From: Atrichornis clamosus
Taxonomy: Eukaryota > Chordata > Aves > Passeriformes > Menuridae
Reading direction: 5' to 3'
Length of the DNA stretch: 64,000 bases
Assembly (NCBI GenBank): GCA_013400975.1
Contig: WBMZ01000389.1
Location: 1 to 64,000, forward strand
The notes beneath the pieces were generated by a model that saw nothing but the letters and a program-made list of their open reading frames with translations, ran no database searches and was not told the origin of the DNA. Positions 35,105-48,100 of this stretch are shown in pieces. The position numbers and the translations under genes were made by a program. Positions within the stretch are counted from its first letter, which is position 1, and each line of letters starts with the position of its first letter.

Positions 35105-37716
35105 AAATGGATGCTCCAAGTTGCTGTGTTTCAAACTCGCTCACACAAGCTTGGGCACCTCCATCTAGCCCCAAATAAGCAGATAAATGCCCTCAGAGGT
35201 CTTTGAAACTTTATTCTTACAGCTTGAGGGCTGCAGGTGCCTAAATAATTAGAAAAACAGCCTACGTGCTCTAAGCGTCTTTCTTGTTTCAGATCTCCTT
35301 CACTCTCCTGGCCAAAGGAGGATGCTGCTGCACCTGTGGATGCTGGGAGCAGACCACAGCCTGAATCAGCAGCCCAGGCAGAGCCCGCTCCCAGGCATCT
35401 CCTGCTGCACTGACAGCCCTGTCATAATTCTGGAGTAGATGAACCCCCCACCAAAACAGGGGCTCATTTTCTGCTGTTTATTGGCTGAGGTAATGGCTCT
35501 GAGCTTTCACAGGGCACAGCACACTGGGTATAATACATCCTTTTGAAGTCCAGCAAGAAAAAAAAAATAAAGAGGGTTTTGTTGGGTTTGTGTGGGGGTT
35601 TTTTTACCCCCTTTCTTTTTTTTTTTTGAACGATGTGATACAAACCAGCTTGATACACAAATTAGAGGTGATCTCATCAGTCCCTCAGGACTAAAGCAAG
35701 GCCATCACTTGGGAGGGGATGTGCTGGCCAGATACCACTGATTGGCCTGTGAGCAGCATGGCTGAGGGGCCACAGACGTAGCCTTCATTACACAGGCAAG
35801 GCATGGCTCCCAGCTTTCAATCCACCCTGCACACGGCTTGGCTGCATTGAAAAGTGGGGTTTTGCGGCAGCCTCTCACACCCACCGCTCCCCTCCCTGGG
35901 CAGAGGCTGCGGGCAGCCTTGCCACCTCTGTGGATAGAAGGAAATGACCTTCAGACACCGCATGCCTCGCTGATTCACTCCACACAGATGCCTTGCACAC
36001 TGTCAGTGCCTGAAAGCAGCGGAGGAAAGGCACTTGAAAATTCCCTAAGAATAGTAAAATGTGGTTTAGAAGCTCTCGCCTTTCACTTCTCATAAACTAG
36101 AACTCCATCACATCTTTCCACCAAGTTTCTTTTGATTTCTTTGTTGTCAAGCTAACAATGCTTGAAAGCGAAGAAAGTCTCATTTCTAAGATGTTTCTGT
36201 TTTCAATCGAGCAGCAGAACTATTTATTTTCCTAGCAGGGATGGAATTAAACAATTTGTCTTTGAAAACTCTCTAAGCCTTCACCGTGACATCCCCCCAT
36301 CTGCTTTTGAGATTAAGGCACTTTGATTTTTACCAGCTAAAGGTTTATGAACTGCTGTATAAACCCAATTACTCTCATAGTAAATTATGTAAAGCTTACA
36401 TGTTATTTTTTAAATTTTCCCCCACGGAGTACTCTGGAGATTCAGAACAGGAAAGGCTCACTAGAGCATTCTGAATTAAAAACGTGTAACAGGGAAAACC
36501 ATGGAGCTTCCAGAAACTTGGAATAAAAAAGAAAAAAACCTCAACATCATGAAGTGAGGATGAGAGACAGCCCAGGAGAGGCTTTTCAGGGGAGGACTGT
36601 TAAAAAACGAGAAAAAAACCCTCCATTTCAGTGGGAGGGAGTTCTTTAAAAACAGATTAAGTTTCATCTGAGGCAGTGTTTATTCCTTAGCTGCTCTCTG
36701 CCTCGCTTCCTGATTGAAAACAGGGATGGGAGAGCTCTCGGTGTGCTCACTTTGGATGTCAGCAGCAGAAAACACACGGGGGACAGTTTGATTTAAAGGA
36801 GATTCTCCCTTTGTGCTCTCTGGGTCCGCCTGAGCTGTGCCCACAAAGGGATGGAGCATCCCAAGAGCACCAGGGCAGGCTGAGCCTGGGATAATGCGTG
36901 GGGCCAGAGGACTGAGCCCAGCGCTGCTCCTCCAAGCTGGGACTGACCCAGGAGTTAAAATCCACAGGTCCCAGGCAATAAGCACAACCTAATGCTGGCA
37001 GGAGCTGAGGCACCTTCTGGGCACCAGCTCTGGGACAACCTGCGGCGGCCAAAGGAGGAGGATGCCCACAGAAAGGGGCAGGGCAGGCAGCAACTCCAGA
37101 GCACAAATCCTCCACTCCCTGGAGCAACTCTGGGACACAGGAATCAGCCCAAAATCTCCCTGCAATCACAGGGCTTTGGTGAGACCCTGCAGGGGTGGTG
37201 ATTGCTTGGTTGTGGTGTGCAATGCAATGCAATGCAATGCACCTTTACCTTCTGCTGTACATCAAAAGCTGAGGAAATGGGCCATTATTACATTTTAGTT
37301 TTAGGACAGTTAGTAACCATTCCCATAAATTAATATTTGTCCCATGCAAGCTGTTAGAGAAAACAGAGCCCCAGGCAAGCTACCCAGAGTGGGCAGAAGC
37401 TGGCAGAAGTGTCCCTTAGGATGCACCAGGAAGGGACAAAGGGCAGGCAGGGGAACACCCCACATTTACAGAGCTGCATTCACAGCAATTTGTTCTGCAC
37501 TGCTCCCTTCCTGCTATGTTTTGTCAGTTATGCATTCAAGCAAAAAAAAAGTGTCAAAGCAGCATCAGTCTGGTCTGCATGTGCCTGTGGTGGCTGACTG
37601 ACCTGACCAGTGTCCCAGGTTCCCAGCGCCCCTCTCAGTCACCCTCCCTTGTGCCACCAGTAAGCACAGCTAAGCAGTCAGGTGAAACGATGCAGTAATT
37701 TAGATTAATTACCATA
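35105..37716. other. Intron stretch with T tracts and AT-rich block
   Basis: 35575-35630 is T/G-rich with a GGGGG/CCCCC hairpin around a T loop at about 35594-35611. 36100-36480 is AT-rich and repeat-poor. AATGC units occur at 37219-37241. No exon was recognised. Confidence 0.5.
37219..37241 (+). repeat. (AATGC)n short tandem repeat
   Basis: Four exact AATGC units with partial flanking units. Confidence 0.9.
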
Positions 37717-38088
37717 CAATCACAGACTGGTTAGCCTTGGAAGGGACCTTAAAGCTCATTGCAGTCCACCTCCCTGCCATGGGCAGAGACACCTTCCACT
37801 GCCCCAGGTTGCTCCAAGCCCCATCCAGCCTGGCCTTGGACCCTTCCAGGGATGGGGCAGCCACAGCTTCTCTGGGCACCCTGTGCCAGGGCCTCCCTAC
37901 CCTCACAGAGAAGAATTTCTTCCCAATATCCTATCTAACCCTGCCCTCTGACAGTGGGAAGCCATTCCCTGTGTCCTGTCCCTCCACCCCTTGTACACAG
38001 TCCCTCTCCATCTTTCCCGTAGCTCCCTTCAGGTACTGGAAAACTGCAGTCAGGTCACTCCAAAGCTTCTCTTCTCCAGGCTGAACAA
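37717..38088 (-). mobile_element. CR1 LINE 3' fragment
   Basis: A reverse-complement CR1 of about 370 bases. It starts CAATCACAGACTGGTTAGCC and passes CCTTGGAAGGGACCTTAAAG, CCCTGCCATGGGCAGAGACA, AGAGAAGAATTTCTTCCCAA and AGTCCCTCTCCATCTTTCCC, ending GCTTCTCTTCTCCAGGCTGA. Same wording class as the copy at 916-1100, but longer. Confidence 0.93.
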
Positions 38089-41000
38089 TTAATTAGGGAA
38101 GAGCTCCAAGAGCACAGACTCCCACAAGCAGAACACAGTCCATCAAACTGATGCTTTCCTTCAGGGCTGGGACTTCCCTGAGGCTGAGCAGGGCTGGCTC
38201 CCGAGGATAGGAGCTGTTCCCTGAGGTGCCGGAGGAATGCCGGGGAAAGCACGCACCGGACAGCGCCGGGACAGGCCCCGGCCAGGCTGATAAACAGCTC
38301 CTCCGGAGCTGCCTGTCAGGGGCTGGAGCTGTCACAGCAGCACTGACAGATTTTAGCTGGGGGTGATTATCCACCAAATGGCCCCCAGACCAGGAAAACC
38401 AAGGTCCTGAGTTCAACAGCTGCAGCGCATCCAGGGAAAGGCAGCACCGCCTGTCCCCTGCCTGCAGAGCCCTGCAGAGCTGCCTGGGGGGACGAGGGCC
38501 TCTGCCCCCGAAGATGCATCCCCAGTGTTCCCCTGCAGGGCAAAACCAGGAGGAATTTAAAGCTGTCGGGTTTGTAATGCACAGGGCTGGCATCCAGGTG
38601 TGAGAGGGCAAGCAGGGGGGAGACAGAGCTAAGAGGGAGGTCTGACCTGCAGCGGAGCACAGGGAGGAGCAGCAAAGCCCCCTCCATGGCCCTGGGATGG
38701 CACCAAAGGCAGCTACCACCCCTCTCTAGCTCACACGAGAAAGGCTGACAGGAAGAGAGCAGGGCTCACTTTGCAGCTGCTCTTTAAGGCAACCACCTCC
38801 CACAACCAAGACATCCTGCACAGCACCTGCACTTCCAGGGGGGTGTCTGGAGAGGGAGGGAAAAACAGGAGAGCAGTTGAAAAGGCCTTGAGAGGACACA
38901 AAACCCATGAGAGCACACACAGAGGGTGCTGCACTTTGGTTGACTGTGCCCAGCCACAGCTTCTCCCCCATCAGGGTCCCTCCTGTTTCCTCCAGACACA
39001 CCAAACCCCATCCCAGCTCCTGTGAGGACACAGAAACAGCCACTTTTACAAACTACACCCTGGGGTTCACCCCAGGGAAACGGAGCCCATCACTCCAAAC
39101 TCATGCAACATTTTCCTCTCTTCACAAGCCTTTTTATTTTTGAGAAATGGAGTATTTTGGTATACTTGGTACACTTACCCTTCAAATCACCTTTACCTTC
39201 CACATCCCTTTGACTCAGATCTCCCAGTGCTAGCAGCAGTCAGGTCCCATGAATTTAGGGCATTAGCAGAATGTAGCATTTTCCAGACCAGGAAAGGAGC
39301 TGATGGCACTTTATCCTCTGACCCCAGCAGAGATATTAATATCAATATTAAAACAGTTTTCCTGTCTGGGTCACCTCCTGACCCCGAGTCTCACTGCAGC
39401 CCAGGGCACTGGTGCTGCCCTGTGACAGTGGATCACGCACTCCAGGACTGATGCATCTGTGTCAGAAACACTCCAAAACTCGTGCAGAACACTGTGCATG
39501 CCGATCACACTTTGAATACAAGCCCTGCTGTCGTGTTTCCCAGCGCAGCCCCCCTGCTCTGCCTGTGCTCGTGCCACTGAGGCTCCACTCACGTTGTATT
39601 TGCAGCACACACACAGTATCAGCTCCCAGGCTCTTCCCCAGCCCTGAGTCCCAGCTTGTCACTGTGAGCAGAGAGCAGGGGCTGTGCCAACAGCACTCGG
39701 GGCTCCCAGGCTGGCCAGGGCCACCACGGGCCCTCCTGCACCCACCAGTGCCCAGGACTGCTCTGCCCACAGCCACTTCAGACCTCTCTTTTTACTTCAG
39801 GACCCACTGCTAAAGCTCCCACCTTTCCTAAGGCTCCTCCCAACCTAGACTGCTGGAATTCCCTCCCCTATACCGTTAAGATTCCTTTCTTGGACTACAG
39901 TTTGCTACAGGAAGAAGATAATCTAAGTACTCAAAAGTGTATTTTGCAACACAAAATGTAGATTAATCAAGCATCTCTCTTACACAAGCACCCTGCTCTG
40001 GATGCCAAGTACATCTCAGTGGCAGCCTCTGCAGTGATCTCTCAACCCAGCCTCCTCTCAAATCCCAATTTGTTCCGGGAGGTCCTGCCCATGCCTCCCT
40101 TTTGTCTGCTCTGCTCACAGGGGTGTTTGAGGAAGTTTAAACAAATCACTGCCCTGGCAGTGTCAAGCTGTCAACATGACCACAAGCCCACTCTGGTTGT
40201 GAAAGGGCTGTGCTGTACAACAGGCTCTGCACCAACGGACTGCCCAGGAGTAGGAGCCCTAAAACCAACAATTCTTGGTTATAAAACCATTGATCAGCAC
40301 CAAGTATTCAAAAAGCCTGATACAGGCTAGAAGGAAGAAAGAACACTCCAGAGTTCTCTGAAAAAGGAAATAAAAAGCTTCTGAGCTCAAAGTGCAGAGA
40401 GATTTGAGAACTGGAATTTCTACAGCAGTTTGGTTTAGCCACCCAATCATCTTAAAACATCTGAAATAAGCTCTGTTTTACCTGGGAAGGGTGTGAGCAG
40501 GGAACTGCTGCTGGGGGCTGAAGGTGCTTTACAAACAGGACAGCTCTGACGTTGCTGCTCTGAGCAGCCAAGCAGTCAGTGCTAGCACCTCCACAGCTCC
40601 TGGCACGAGCCAGGGAGCAGGGACACACAGACACTGCTCCAGCACCACACACACCCACCACGACACACACACTCCCAAAAGATTAACAACCTAAGTAAAG
40701 CAAGAGGAAACAGGAAATAAAAGTATTAGAGCTGGCAAACTAAGAGGGGACTCTCCCTCTTCTTTTATTTTCAGGGGTTTTTCCCCTCCGGAGAAGAGCA
40801 GGGAAGTCATTCCCCTATGCAAGATGTTTTAATTCACATTTTCACTCTGACATCTCCTTCTCAGGCCCTCCAAAACAACCCAGGGAAAAGGTCAGACACT
40901 GTGCAACAGCTATACATTAAGCAGCAAGGAAAAACAAGGCACATCCCACGCTGAGGACACGGTAATGGCTCTTTGGAGTCAACACTTACCTAATTCACTT

Positions 41001-41626
41001 TTTAAGACTTTCAGTTGCAAATTTTTTATTCAGCTTTCACAGCACAAATAGCCACAAGAAAGCTACCCAAAGCTCCAAGTAGCCACGTCAGGATTATTTG
41101 ATATGAAGGTCACTTCCTCCAGCCCCAAGCAAACTGCTTCAAACCCCATAACAGACACAAGGAAAAAGGACAAGGAATACTTGGATCGATTTTAGGATAT
41201 GAGACAAACACTTAGTGCACAAAAATAATTCCTGCTTCTAGGGAACATTAAAGCACTGAATACTCAGAAATACCCTGTGCTGGCATCTGTGGGGTGCAGG
41301 AGTTAATTTATTAGGACAGGTTAATGTACCCACGAAGCCTCCAGCGTTGAGGCAATTCTGACCTCTCCAGATTGGCTGCCAGTGTGATATAGGTCCAGAA
41401 GAAATCACCCTTTTCTGCTGCCACAGAACAATAAATCGGCTTCCTCGAATGCAGTGGTTAAAGAATCCAAGTTCCTGACCTTGAATGTTTCCCTAGTAGG
41501 ATGCTGTGCTGTAGGGAACAATCAGGATGACATTTGCTGAAATGTGTGGGATTTATGATATAATAGGTTGTACATACGTGCCAAAAGAGAAAAAAACCTT
41601 CTTAAATCCAAGCAAATCAAGATTAA

Positions 41627-41646
41627 TTAGCTATTAAAATAGCTAA
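41627..41646. repeat. Inverted repeat, 9-base arms
   Basis: TTAGCTATT, two A, then AATAGCTAA: perfect arms in an AT-rich setting. Confidence 0.9.
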
Positions 41647-44600
41647 GAGAACACAGTGCAGCACAGGTGGTACAACAAACCAGCTCCCCTTCCCTGCAGT
41701 GACTGCAGTTGTTTTGGGGGTCACACCGTCCGTGTATCTGCCATCGCACTCTCACTGGGAAAAGCAAAAATTGCTGCTCCTTTGTCAACTCCTGCTCTCT
41801 GGAATTCTCTAGGTTTGCACTTCCATAAACAAACGTTACGCAGCCCTTTTATAGGAAGTCCCAGTAAGTCCACAGGAAAATCCCGTTTTGCCTGGCTTTG
41901 ATCATCGAGACAGGCTGAAAACGAGCCCCGGTGTTGGCACGAGGATCCTCGTGCTGGGGGAGAGGCCACACTGCACACCTTCACCTCCCACCCCTCAGAT
42001 TCACTCAGCTTGCCCCCTCACCTAGCCCAGTCACTTTTTGTGTCACTGCTGCTAATGGCAGTTCCAGGTGTTCCCAAGCCTGACGGCTGCCTCATACCTT
42101 AAATGCCATCGCTGTGCTGGGGACCGTGTCTGGCCAGCAGCACCGAGGCCTCGGCACCACACAGCAAACATTCCTCTGGAATCACAGCAGCCTGACTTCC
42201 TTTTGTCCTTCCTACCGGCCCAGGAATGTGAACAAGCTGTTAATACCCTGCAATCTGCTCGGTTTCCCTGTTAATCCTGGTTTCCAGCAAGGCTCCCCTC
42301 GCAGGAGATCCCATCAGTGCATCCCGGGCAGTCGGACACTGCGGGAGAGAGCCGATGTTATTGTGAGCCTCAGCTGGAACGACTGGGCTCCCAGCAGGAG
42401 CTCAGCTTGTACAAGGAACCAGCCAGCTCTTCTCTAGCAGGGTAACCCCTTCAAGTGAGTCCCTACAATAACAAATATCCGGGCTGGGGCACGGGCAGCC
42501 AGGAGCAGCTCACACACAGCCTGCCCTTCCCTCCCCACAGGCACGTACATCCCCCCTCTCCTGCATAGCCCTTCAGCCAGCACACCTTTACACAGCTCTG
42601 CACATCCACAGAGCCTGGGAAACATGGCACAGGATCAGGCACCTTGCAGCCATGGTCTTTGTCCACATCACCCCACAGCCTGGGAATCTGAACCGCATCC
42701 CTCCTTCCTGCTCAGGGATTTGCTCCTTCTTGGCACCAAGATCCTTACTCTGCACCAAGGAAAACTACCCATGGAGCTTATTTTCACACCCTCTCAGCAG
42801 TTCTAAGTTCCCCACCACTCACAGTTAAATTCAAACACACTTCCAGCCCCAAAGGCAGCGCTGTGCATCCCTTGGTTTGTTGAACACAGCCCAGGAAGCT
42901 GGGACAGACTGACCAGGGCTCCACACCTACATTTCGGTACATTACCCCCATCCTGGGAAAACCTGGGTTATTGACAGACAGAATAATGAACATGAAAACT
43001 ATTATCAAGCACACTGAGCTGGAGAGGCAGGGACCAGCTGGTGCAGGGCCACGTGGGTACCAGAACACTGGAACCTGGGCAAGAGAAAGTCCCTCCTGTC
43101 CAGGCTTTTGTAAGTCTCCTTTAATACTGAACTCTTTTCATTCAGCTGTTTACAGGACACCTGAGCTATTTATTAGAGACTCAACACCTTCCCCCACTTA
43201 TCTGGAGAGTGCAAAAACTCCTTTATCCACTCCTGTAGTACCAACGTACCCTGAGCAAACCACGACCTGTCTCACAGAGAAAGCATCTGCTCAGCAAAAG
43301 CCTCCCACCTGAACACCCTGATCCCAGCTAAGAACACTGACAGACAAAATGAGCGTGGAAGAGCTTTCAATCCTCACCAAAACTCACTTCTGTGAAGTCT
43401 TTGCTGTTTGGGGAAATCTGAACGGGATGCAGTCACACCAAACACCACTCCATCACATGAGTATTTGCAAAGCACATTCTCAGGGCTTTTCATTTTCCAA
43501 AAATACAACCCCAAAGCGACAGAAGATCCCTCATTACTCAGTGTGGCTGCTGCAGAGGCCGAGGCAGACCAGAGCTGTGGCTGTACCTTACCGTCGTTAC
43601 TCTCAGCATTGATGGACGTATTAATTGGAGACAGCTGCAAGGAAAACTCTCCTAACGACATGATTCATTAGTTTTCATAGATAATTACATCTGCTCATGG
43701 CCTCACTGTGAATCATTCATTTAGGGAATTTTTGGGGCATTAAATTTAAATGCAGTAATCAGATTTGTTAATCCGTGGGACAAGGCAAACCAAACACAAT
43801 TTTATTCAGGGAATTGTTTATACTTTCAACATTGACATGAATTCAGCAGCAGGAAAAAATTAGCAGCATAATGTATGTTCATGAAGGTTAGAAATTATGA
43901 ATGGTAATCTCTTTCACTCCCCCAGTGCCTGTGACCAGCCTGGACAGATTTCTTCCAGGCTCCTGCAGGTTCCTTCCCTGGATGCATCACTGTGCATTGC
44001 ACAGCCCAGTGGCCTTCTCAGAATACAAGAGGATTTTTTGATAATCTTTTGATTTTTTGATAGAACGAAATAATGAAAATAATTGATACTCGCTTTTGCC
44101 ACTCTCTAGATTCAAAATACAGCTGGTTTTTCATTGTTGGTGTACTATACATAAAATAATCCATTTTAAACAGAGTTTAGCTGCTTTTATTACTCTGAAA
44201 TAGCAGCACATATTCTCAGATAGAAACCCTAGAAAAACCTACAGATCCAGAACAGTTCCCTCCCTGTCAAGTCACAAACTCATAAACTGAACTCCACCTT
44301 AAAAATTGGTAATTTTTTGCCCATTTTTTTTGGAAGCTTCTCTGGAATTTCCCATCTCTCAGTTAAAAAAAAAAAAAAGTAATTTTCTCACCTGTACTAT
44401 TTCTGGTCAATTAATTCCCATTTTTTCTTGAACCAATGTCCTTCTTCAGCTTCAGGAGTTTTTTCCCTCCCCAATATTTTCCTGCCAGAACAGAAAGCAA
44501 ACCCCATCTCCAGTCCATCCACAGCTGGCCAGACTGCACCCACACATCAGAGCCCTCTCTGTGCTTTCCCACTGACCTCCACAGCCCTCTCTTCTGCTCT

Positions 44601-44868
44601 GGACCTATTTCCCCTCACATTTATTCTTCTGAAACAAGAGCCAGAAACTTAAGAGAGCATTTTTCACAAAGCTGTGTCCAGGTGCAGTCTTGGCCCCAAG
44701 CATAATTGTCACCTGCCCCACCTCATGCTGACTCTGTGCCCATCCAACCAGCAAATATTTGGTCAGGTTTGGGATGAGCTCAGGACACGGTCAGTCAGTT
44801 CCTGCAGTTCAGTGCATCAAAAGCAAACTCAGGGCTTCATCCTCACAGCATTTCAGGAACTCCACACT

Positions 44869-44896
44869 CATTGTTCAGATGATGATCTGAACAATG
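44869..44896. repeat. Perfect hairpin, 12-base arms and 4-base loop
   Basis: CATTGTTCAGAT, loop GATG, then ATCTGAACAATG. The arms are exactly complementary and pairing does not extend further outward. Confidence 0.95.
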
Positions 44897-45012
44897 CTGA
44901 AGGAAATATGAAGGATCTGGCAAGAGACATCCGGTGGCACATCAAAGAATCCCACAGGTTTTCAGTAACTCAGCTTTCAGAGACGAGCAGCTCAGGTGCA
45001 CCAGCACCATCA

Positions 45013-45122
45013 CAGGGGAAATGCCTTTTTGGGGGCCTAGAAACAAAGAGCAGGGCAGAGGGCCCTGCCCAAAACCACACAGTGAGTCTGCAGCAAGCCA
45101 GGAATGCAACCACCAGACCACA
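45013..45122 (-). mobile_element. Probable MIR/CORE-type SINE relic
   Basis: On the plus strand the order GGGAAATG, then GCCCTGCCCAAAACCACACA, GTGAGTCTGCAGCAAGCCAG and GAATGCAACCACCAGACCAC resembles the reverse complement of MIR-type SINEs. The typical words there are gggaaactgaggcacag, cttgcccaaggtcacacag and gcagagccaggaattgaaccc. It is strongly diverged and the boundaries are rough. Confidence 0.45.
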
Positions 45123-48100
45123 ACTACTCAATGGCAGCCACAACAGAGTTGCTCCTAGGTGTACAGGAGAGAGCACCTTTGATACCACAGCTTGGATCTC
45201 TCTAGATTCACATGCTACTGCTGAGACCCTGATGTTAATGTGCAACTTGAGATCTCCTCCTCTGGAGAAGCTGCACCTACGCAGTCATATTTTATCTTGC
45301 TGAGCTTTAGGGGACGGGGGGTTGCTCCATGGAAGCTGGAACAAATTAATATTTCCCTGAGAATTATTATTTTAAGAGAAAGAACCAGCAGAAGCACAAA
45401 AGCAAGCCAACATCTTCTATTTTCTTTTAGTGAGGCGTCTGACAACACACGGTGTATTTTATCAGGGTCCATCCCCAACGCCACGCGGTGATAAGCTCCT
45501 CTTTAGGCTGTTACTGGAAAGCATCCCAGGCCCTGCAGTAACAGCCCCATTCTTGCAATACCTACAAGCCTCACGCCCGTGTCACAGCCGTGACTTCCAG
45601 AGAGACCTTTCCAAAAGAACGGCATCTGAGGTCCGCGCTCACCTCTCCCAAAACACGCTGTTCATCTTCGCTGAGTGCAGACCACTTGTTTGTGTAACTG
45701 GAGAAGTGTCAAGCCCTCTCTTGCAGTGATTTAAGCTCTGCCAGTGTTAGAAGGAAAACAAAGAACAAAGATGCTGGAATATCCATCATCTCGCCGAGGC
45801 CCGTGGGGAGCAGCTGCAGGAATGCAGCGCCAGGAGCCGCTGGCCCCGCTTCCAGGTCGGCGCACGCAGACTCCCCTTCCTGTGCACATGGAGAGGACTC
45901 GGGAAAGAATTCACCTCCACAGCTCTTCCAGCCCATCCAGGGGGTCAGCACCCCCAGGAGAAGCTGCCTGGCCTGCAGGCACCACGGGCTACTCAATGCT
46001 GGCGCCATGTTTGGTGTGACCACAGCGGGTTCCTGGAGCCCGCAGGCTGCACGGGCAGAGTCCTCCCTGTGTTATTCCTGTAAGGAATTCAACAACCTGG
46101 AAACAGCAAATCCAAGAGCCAGAGCTGTTTGCTAAGAAGGGTTTTGGTTACTAAATGCAGAAATCCCCGGAAGACATTCTTTTGTTCTCTGAATTTGGAG
46201 ATAATATACACGTGTTTTAGTAATAGCATCAACTACACAAGTGCCATGAAAGGAACTCATTTCCAGGGAAAATTAAGATGCCAACTTCCCTCTCACTTAC
46301 TGAGAAAAGTGAACACAAGTGGGGAGATAACTAAAATAAATTAGAGAAATGGGGCAGCAAGCACACAGGAGAGCTAATGGGTCAAACACTGCCCTTGGAA
46401 ACCTCAGCACAAGAGAACCACACTGAGCACAGGAACAGCTTCAGGACAGCCACTCCAAGGAAACTCAGGCACAACCCCACAGTGTTCAATGCCCCTGCCT
46501 GAAAGGGGCAGGAATAACTGTGAACTGCATGGTCAACAGTGCTTCTTCCCCATCAGCAGAGGCACCCTGAGCTGAGAGCAGCTCAAATGAGAGGACATGG
46601 ATGCAGAATTTTAGTCCTTCCCTTAATTACTTCACTACATTTTCACTTGGAGGAGAGTTCATCAGTGATTGTCAGATGTTAACTTAACCAAAAACCAAAC
46701 ACTCAGGGCTGTTTTCAGGAGCAGGAGGATCAAATGAGCAGAGCCACACTTGTGGAGGAGCCAAGCCACAGCACCAGGGAGAGACACGAGGTTTCAGCCA
46801 TGCCAAAAGTTGGGCTCAGCACCTTGCAAAACACACCCGAGGTGCATCAAGTGCATCTCACTGCTGGGATGGACAGAGAGACCCAGGAGAGAGGTACCTG
46901 GCTCCCAGGGCAAGACCAGAGGGGAGAGACTCCTCATTTCTGAGGAGCTGGGTGTGCTCGACCTGCTGAGGCTTCCCTGCCTGCGGTTGGGGAGGAACAC
47001 TTCCACCTCCTCCTCCCCTCCAGGCAGCACTACCTTCTTGTCAAACACTTGGGCAATTGTTAGAAGGAGAAGTCTAAGAGGGGAAAAACACATTCCTCTG
47101 AAACAGCATCACAGCCAGGCACAGGACTGCAGGATCATCCAACCTTACCGCTGACCCCATGCTTAAAAGGCACCTTGAAAATAAAATATAGGCATTATTT
47201 CAGGCAATATTAAAAGGAAGAAGAAAAGCAGTGCCTTCTTTTTACAAAGGACAAAATGTACCTTTTGATTTCTAACTCTCCTTTCTCAATGGTGGGTTTT
47301 TTTTTTTCTGTGCTTGTCTCCCACGTGGAAGGGATGAAGAAATATTGGGGAGGGTGGTGGTTCAGGACAGTTTAAGTGTGCATGAACCGGCTGTTCACTC
47401 TCAGCACAGCACTTGTGCCCCAGAGGGATCACCCCAAACCCATGACACTGCTCCTGCCTTCAACAGACCTTCATGAATTCCAGCTGGAGACTCCTTTTTC
47501 TTCCCCCAGGGCCAAAGGGAAACCAACTGATATTTTTCATGTTTAAGATGTGGGGAAGGACATACAGGAACATTGAAACATTAAATTGCTGCTTTTCTCT
47601 TCCCCCACTCCTCCCCCTTTTTTTTGCAGAAGAAGGGAGCCTTCCAACCCCTAAAACAGACCAAAAGAGCAGAATGCATGGGAACAGCAGCAGGGAACAC
47701 CAAATCCATGTATCCCTCTGAAGCCCTGTGCTCCACACAGGAGTCACCACACACTGACAGCAGTCACCACCAGCTCCCGACTTCCTCAGCTGGTGTTAAA
47801 AACATTTTTGGTTTGGGGGAGCAAGAGGAAGAGCATCCTCTGCAGGAGGAAGCACAACACCAGTGGTCCCTGCAGCACTGGGGACAGTTTTTGGCTGTGT
47901 CAGCAGCTCATCAGCTTTGGGCAGAAAAAGCTGCTGCCAGCAATGACAGATCTTCCTATTTCACCCAAGATCTCCTGTGCCAAGCTAAATTTGGAGAATT
48001 CAGTGTTTATCACCATCCCTTTGATCCAAAAACACCAGAAGGTCTGGTGGGAGCTTCAGTGGAGCAGCAATGGACAACCCCAGTTACCAAGGACAGCTGG

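Noticed and set aside
47130..47165. Possible tiny CR1 remnant (ATCATCCAACCTTACCGCTGACCCC)
   Set aside because: Too short and isolated to separate from chance.
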